A stretch of 24,208 nt of DNA from Oscillospiraceae bacterium (GTDB taxonomy: Bacteria > Bacillota > Clostridia > Oscillospirales > Ruminococcaceae). This document shows, piece by piece, positions 23,201 through 24,208 of the stretch. The position numbers were made by a program, and so were the translations under genes. Within the stretch, counting starts at the first letter, position 1; each line of letters starts with the position of its first letter. The stretch lies in contig CAAEOA010000024.1 of the NCBI GenBank assembly GCA_900757485.1, positions 1 to 24,208 of the forward strand, read 5' to 3'. A model generated the notes under the pieces. That model was not told where the DNA came from. It did no database searches and was given only the letters and a program-made list of their open reading frames with translations.

Positions 23201-24208
23201 AACACAGTTTTTCCGCTTGCAAATTCCGTCATATCTACCGAAACATCGCCAGTTGATATATCGCTTCCAAGTTCAGATTTATAAATACTGGTATAGTCGC
23301 TTCCATTTGTACCAGCTAAAAGTTCTACATAGGTTTCAGAGCCGATTTTTCTGCCGAAGTCAATCGTAGCTTTCATCTTTTCAACTGCCGCAAGACCACC
23401 TAAACGATACACCAGTTCAGCATTTACATTCTTATCCCTGGTATAGCCCGCATCTACGATTGACAAACTTCCTTCTGGATTCCAATCGCTAAAATAAGAG
23501 CCGCTGTTGACGGAAGCTGTCCAGGAAGATTGCGCAAAACTATCATTAACAAGGGTACCTACATAACGAATTTCACTGGCTGCCACCGTTGCAACACGCA
23601 CCCTACGAACCGAAGCCCAATCTCCGCAAGCCCCATCATTAAAGACAACCTGCAAATAGAAATCCGTTGCCTTATAAATATGCTGAGATAAATCATAGAT
23701 AATCGAGTCGTTCGGCTCCCAGTGATTTGGTGAGCCCAATGTTGCAACCTTGGTCCAAGTATCTGATTCGTTTACCTTTACGTTTACATCGACCGTAGCG
23801 CCCATAATTGCCCGTCCGGTCAACATAACAGAGGCCTTTCCAATCGCCGCAAGATCAGTAAAATGATACGTCAGCGAGCCAACACCGGTTGTATTTAATG
23901 TAGCCGCTTTGTTATCTCCGCATTGTTTGATCGTAGCGTTCTCTTTTACCGGATTTCCGGCATCAAGCGATGCTCCGTCTGCACCAAAATCCGCATTCAA
24001 AAGCTCTGTTGCCACCGGTCCGAGATCAGGTTCAGCAGGAGTATTTTCTGCGGAGGTCGATACCACTTGAAAACCGTTCAGAATTGCCCAGTCGCCCATG
24101 TTTTTATCACAAACAATCAGCTTTAAGTACAATTCTGTAACACCCGCAGCATAGTCTGTAAAGTCAACAGCAGGGTTCTTATCTGCATCGCTGTCTATTT
24201 TTGCCAAA
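20287..24208 (-). CDS. LPxTG-anchored modular surface protein, 5' end outside window
   Basis: At least 1306 residues are visible; the N-terminus with its signal peptide is beyond the right edge. Counting from the first visible Met, eight related beta-sandwich modules lie at about 1-50 (partial), 68-210, 217-361, 375-515, 528-673, 680-827, 909-1061 and 1069-1235. Typical landmarks are GS(I/L)(T/V/I)Y.F, GRAI(M/I)...(V/I)....V.V, (F/L)Y(L/V)(K/Q) and (G/E/Q)DW..(L/V/I), though the last module has lost most of these. An InlB-B-like repeat at 832-903 (GGTVEV...GYNFVGWY...MTLIGRFF) interrupts the series. An acidic linker (1235-1267) leads to LPDTG, a hydrophobic helix and a KKYQDSVMK tail: a sortase signal. 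It would display glycan-binding or adhesive modules on the wall. The gene precedes the regulator by 140 bases on the same strand. No catalytic domain is visible. Confidence 0.85.
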   Translation of the reverse strand, partial: LAKIDSDADKNPAVDFTDYAAGVTELYLKLIVCDKNMGDWAILNGFQVVSTSAENTPAEPDLGPVATELLNADFGADGASLDAGNPVKENATIKQCGDNKAATLNTTGVGSLTYHFTDLAAIGKASVMLTGRAIMGATVDVNVKVNESDTWTKVATLGSPNHWEPNDSIIYDLSQHIYKATDFYLQVVFNDGACGDWASVRRVRVATVAASEIRYVGTLVNDSFAQSSWTASVNSGSYFSDWNPEGSLSIVDAGYTRDKNVNAELVYRLGGLAAVEKMKATIDFGRKIGSETYVELLAGTNGSDYTSIYKSELGSDISTGDVSVDMTEFASGKTVLYVKLVVHDTQMGDWVMLNGFKIESESTSEPTPEPQPSSFTLLDVNFNDDGALSVGSPELSNITDTKNGGEGLPYGATVDQAGKGSIIYKFTNETQFKDALLVMKGRAIIGASITVSVKVGDEWKDVKKLGGSSDWNGSASIDLSKYVNGSGTFYLQFYFDDGACGDWAMINSLHLTATTNGLPAEEEQEKGETIFAVDFSKEDWRTQYPIESISDNMQWKSFDGGTGIMPTVKDGESSASDTAYIIYKVENINPQNLVLYANHRSCSGVEVNFQFSKDGKNFSVISKETSDHLNPAKPAEIDLSKAAIGCSRFYIKVEIPANMCYDWGVLTALKLVNTPTDLQQTYLLDVDFSKEDWKSQHQPESVVGLKQGDYEYSYQVFKKGVYRDGTSETGSIVYHVTGAEGVDALTLLINNRACNGAKTIVSISLDGNTFREVATITQDNLDFGTPFDLDLSSYVNDTDDFYLKLELPQDSIEDWNVLACVKVLAQIGDIKTFYRLDTKGNIGGTVEVTSKVEAGQQATATAVPNSGYNFVGWYNYSGDLLSEDLEYTFVPDDNMTLIGRFFPTYDGEGQLVLAADYNDLGMSFLEDAYDYDNITVMLDDGLKVAGKYGQALVRADSGVAGSITYKFENLGELERFKAVVDGRAIMKATIDFQISSNGSTWKTVKQLGGPTEDHEFGYNETREVELIDYVKDLPTFYVKVVFNIVGLQDWAALRSVMFIANGSEAEEIIIPDFADGPIGNIANTNREGSLLDQNITYEDYTDYLYYISNMYIADVEGENGEADKGLMVMDRTLNGEVIWKFDNLKPVTKFLMTFKGQAVNDSLILLRVSTDGENWQSVTGGRLDSVNGTDFKIGTPVTYDMTSRVEGATSVYIRALFTASAVNSDAFLTNISAESQGKEQAQKPDEEENPGNEDNQQGDGKEDNSSQLPDTGETRGIIWLIPVIIGSAAAIYTSRKIKKYQDSVMK
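20392..20406 (-). other. LPDTG sortase sorting signal
   Basis: LPDTG is followed by E, a hydrophobic stretch GIIWLIPVIIGSAAAIY and a basic tail RKIKKYQ near the C-terminus. This is the standard three-part cell wall sorting signal of Gram-positive surface proteins. Confidence 0.9.
20503..24207 (-). repeat. Tandem array of at least eight beta-sandwich protein modules
   Basis: Approximate module limits on the minus strand are 24207-24058 (partial), 24006-23578, 23559-23125, 23085-22663, 22626-22189, 22170-21727, 21483-21025 and 21003-20503. Each complete module is 140-167 residues. Modules 2 and 4 share the sequence DGACGDWA near their ends; modules 5 and 6 share DFSKEDW at their starts; modules 1 and 3 share D..MGDW. 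The repeats are divergent in protein sequence, so this is an old array and not a recent DNA duplication. Confidence 0.75.
21499..21714 (-). other. InlB B-repeat-like domain inside the surface protein
   Basis: Residues about 832-903 run NIGGTVEVTSKVEAGQQATATAV and on to GYNFVGWYNYSG and NMTLIGRFF (cited in parts). This is the usual pattern of InlB-B-like repeats in Gram-positive surface proteins. There is only one copy, set between modules 6 and 7. Confidence 0.75.

Noticed and set aside
20503..24207. Recent DNA-level tandem duplication in the surface protein
   Set aside because: Modules share only scattered motifs at the protein level; long identical DNA stretches are not visible.
1..24208. 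CRISPR arrays, tRNA/rRNA genes, insertion sequences or prophage genes
   Set aside because: I saw no regularly spaced short repeats, no cloverleaf-like sequence, no transposase or integrase motifs, and almost no non-coding space to hold them.

Overview
The window reads as a low-GC Gram-positive chromosome segment, most likely an anaerobic Clostridia/Eubacteriales relative. The reasons are AT-rich sequence, strong AGGAGG-type ribosome binding sites, lipoprotein and LPxTG-type sortase signals, and CUT1-type sugar ABC permeases without a local ATPase. Every convincing gene lies on the minus strand, so transcription runs from right to left. I see no tRNA, rRNA, insertion sequence or CRISPR array. 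The species cannot be fixed from the sequence.

Layout in transcription order: (1) 24208-20287, the C-terminal 1300 or so residues of a large cell-wall surface protein. It has at least eight related beta-sandwich modules, one InlB-B-like repeat and an LPDTG sorting signal. (2) 20286-20147, a 140-base gap that probably carries the promoter region of the next block. (3) 20146-14823: an AraC-family regulator, a lipoprotein sugar-binding protein, and a 969-residue binding protein with a duplicated carbohydrate-binding-like N-terminal half. (4) 14822-14654, a 169-base gap. (5) 14653-8083: ABC permease pair 1, a secreted NHL-propeller/TPR/membrane-anchor protein, a Yip1-like membrane protein and a DUF5696-like lipoprotein. 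(6) 8081-6084, ABC permease pair 2. (7) 6028-5162, a small surface carbohydrate-binding protein with a C-terminal membrane anchor. (8) 5114-1, two proteins without signal peptides: an unassigned 990-residue probable glycoside hydrolase, and a GH38 alpha-mannosidase-like protein cut by the window edge.

Spacing from the regulator down to GH38 is tight, with several stops and starts touching or overlapping. This suggests one long regulon for sensing, capturing, importing and degrading a complex glycan. The AraC-type protein would respond to a sugar signal. The binding proteins and anchored CBM protein would capture the ligand outside. The two permease pairs would import it, presumably energised by an MsmX/MsmK-type ATPase encoded elsewhere. 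The signal-less enzymes would trim it in the cytoplasm. GH38 points to alpha-mannoside-containing glycans, but this copy lacks the usual nucleophile aspartate, so the substrate is open.

The most interesting part is the envelope set around permease pair 1: CBM-fused binding protein, NHL/TPR/TM protein, Yip1-like protein and DUF5696 lipoprotein. It looks like an elaborated ABC importer with extra surface subunits. A second point is a beta-sandwich module that appears to be shared between the sortase-anchored surface protein and the probable cytoplasmic hydrolase.
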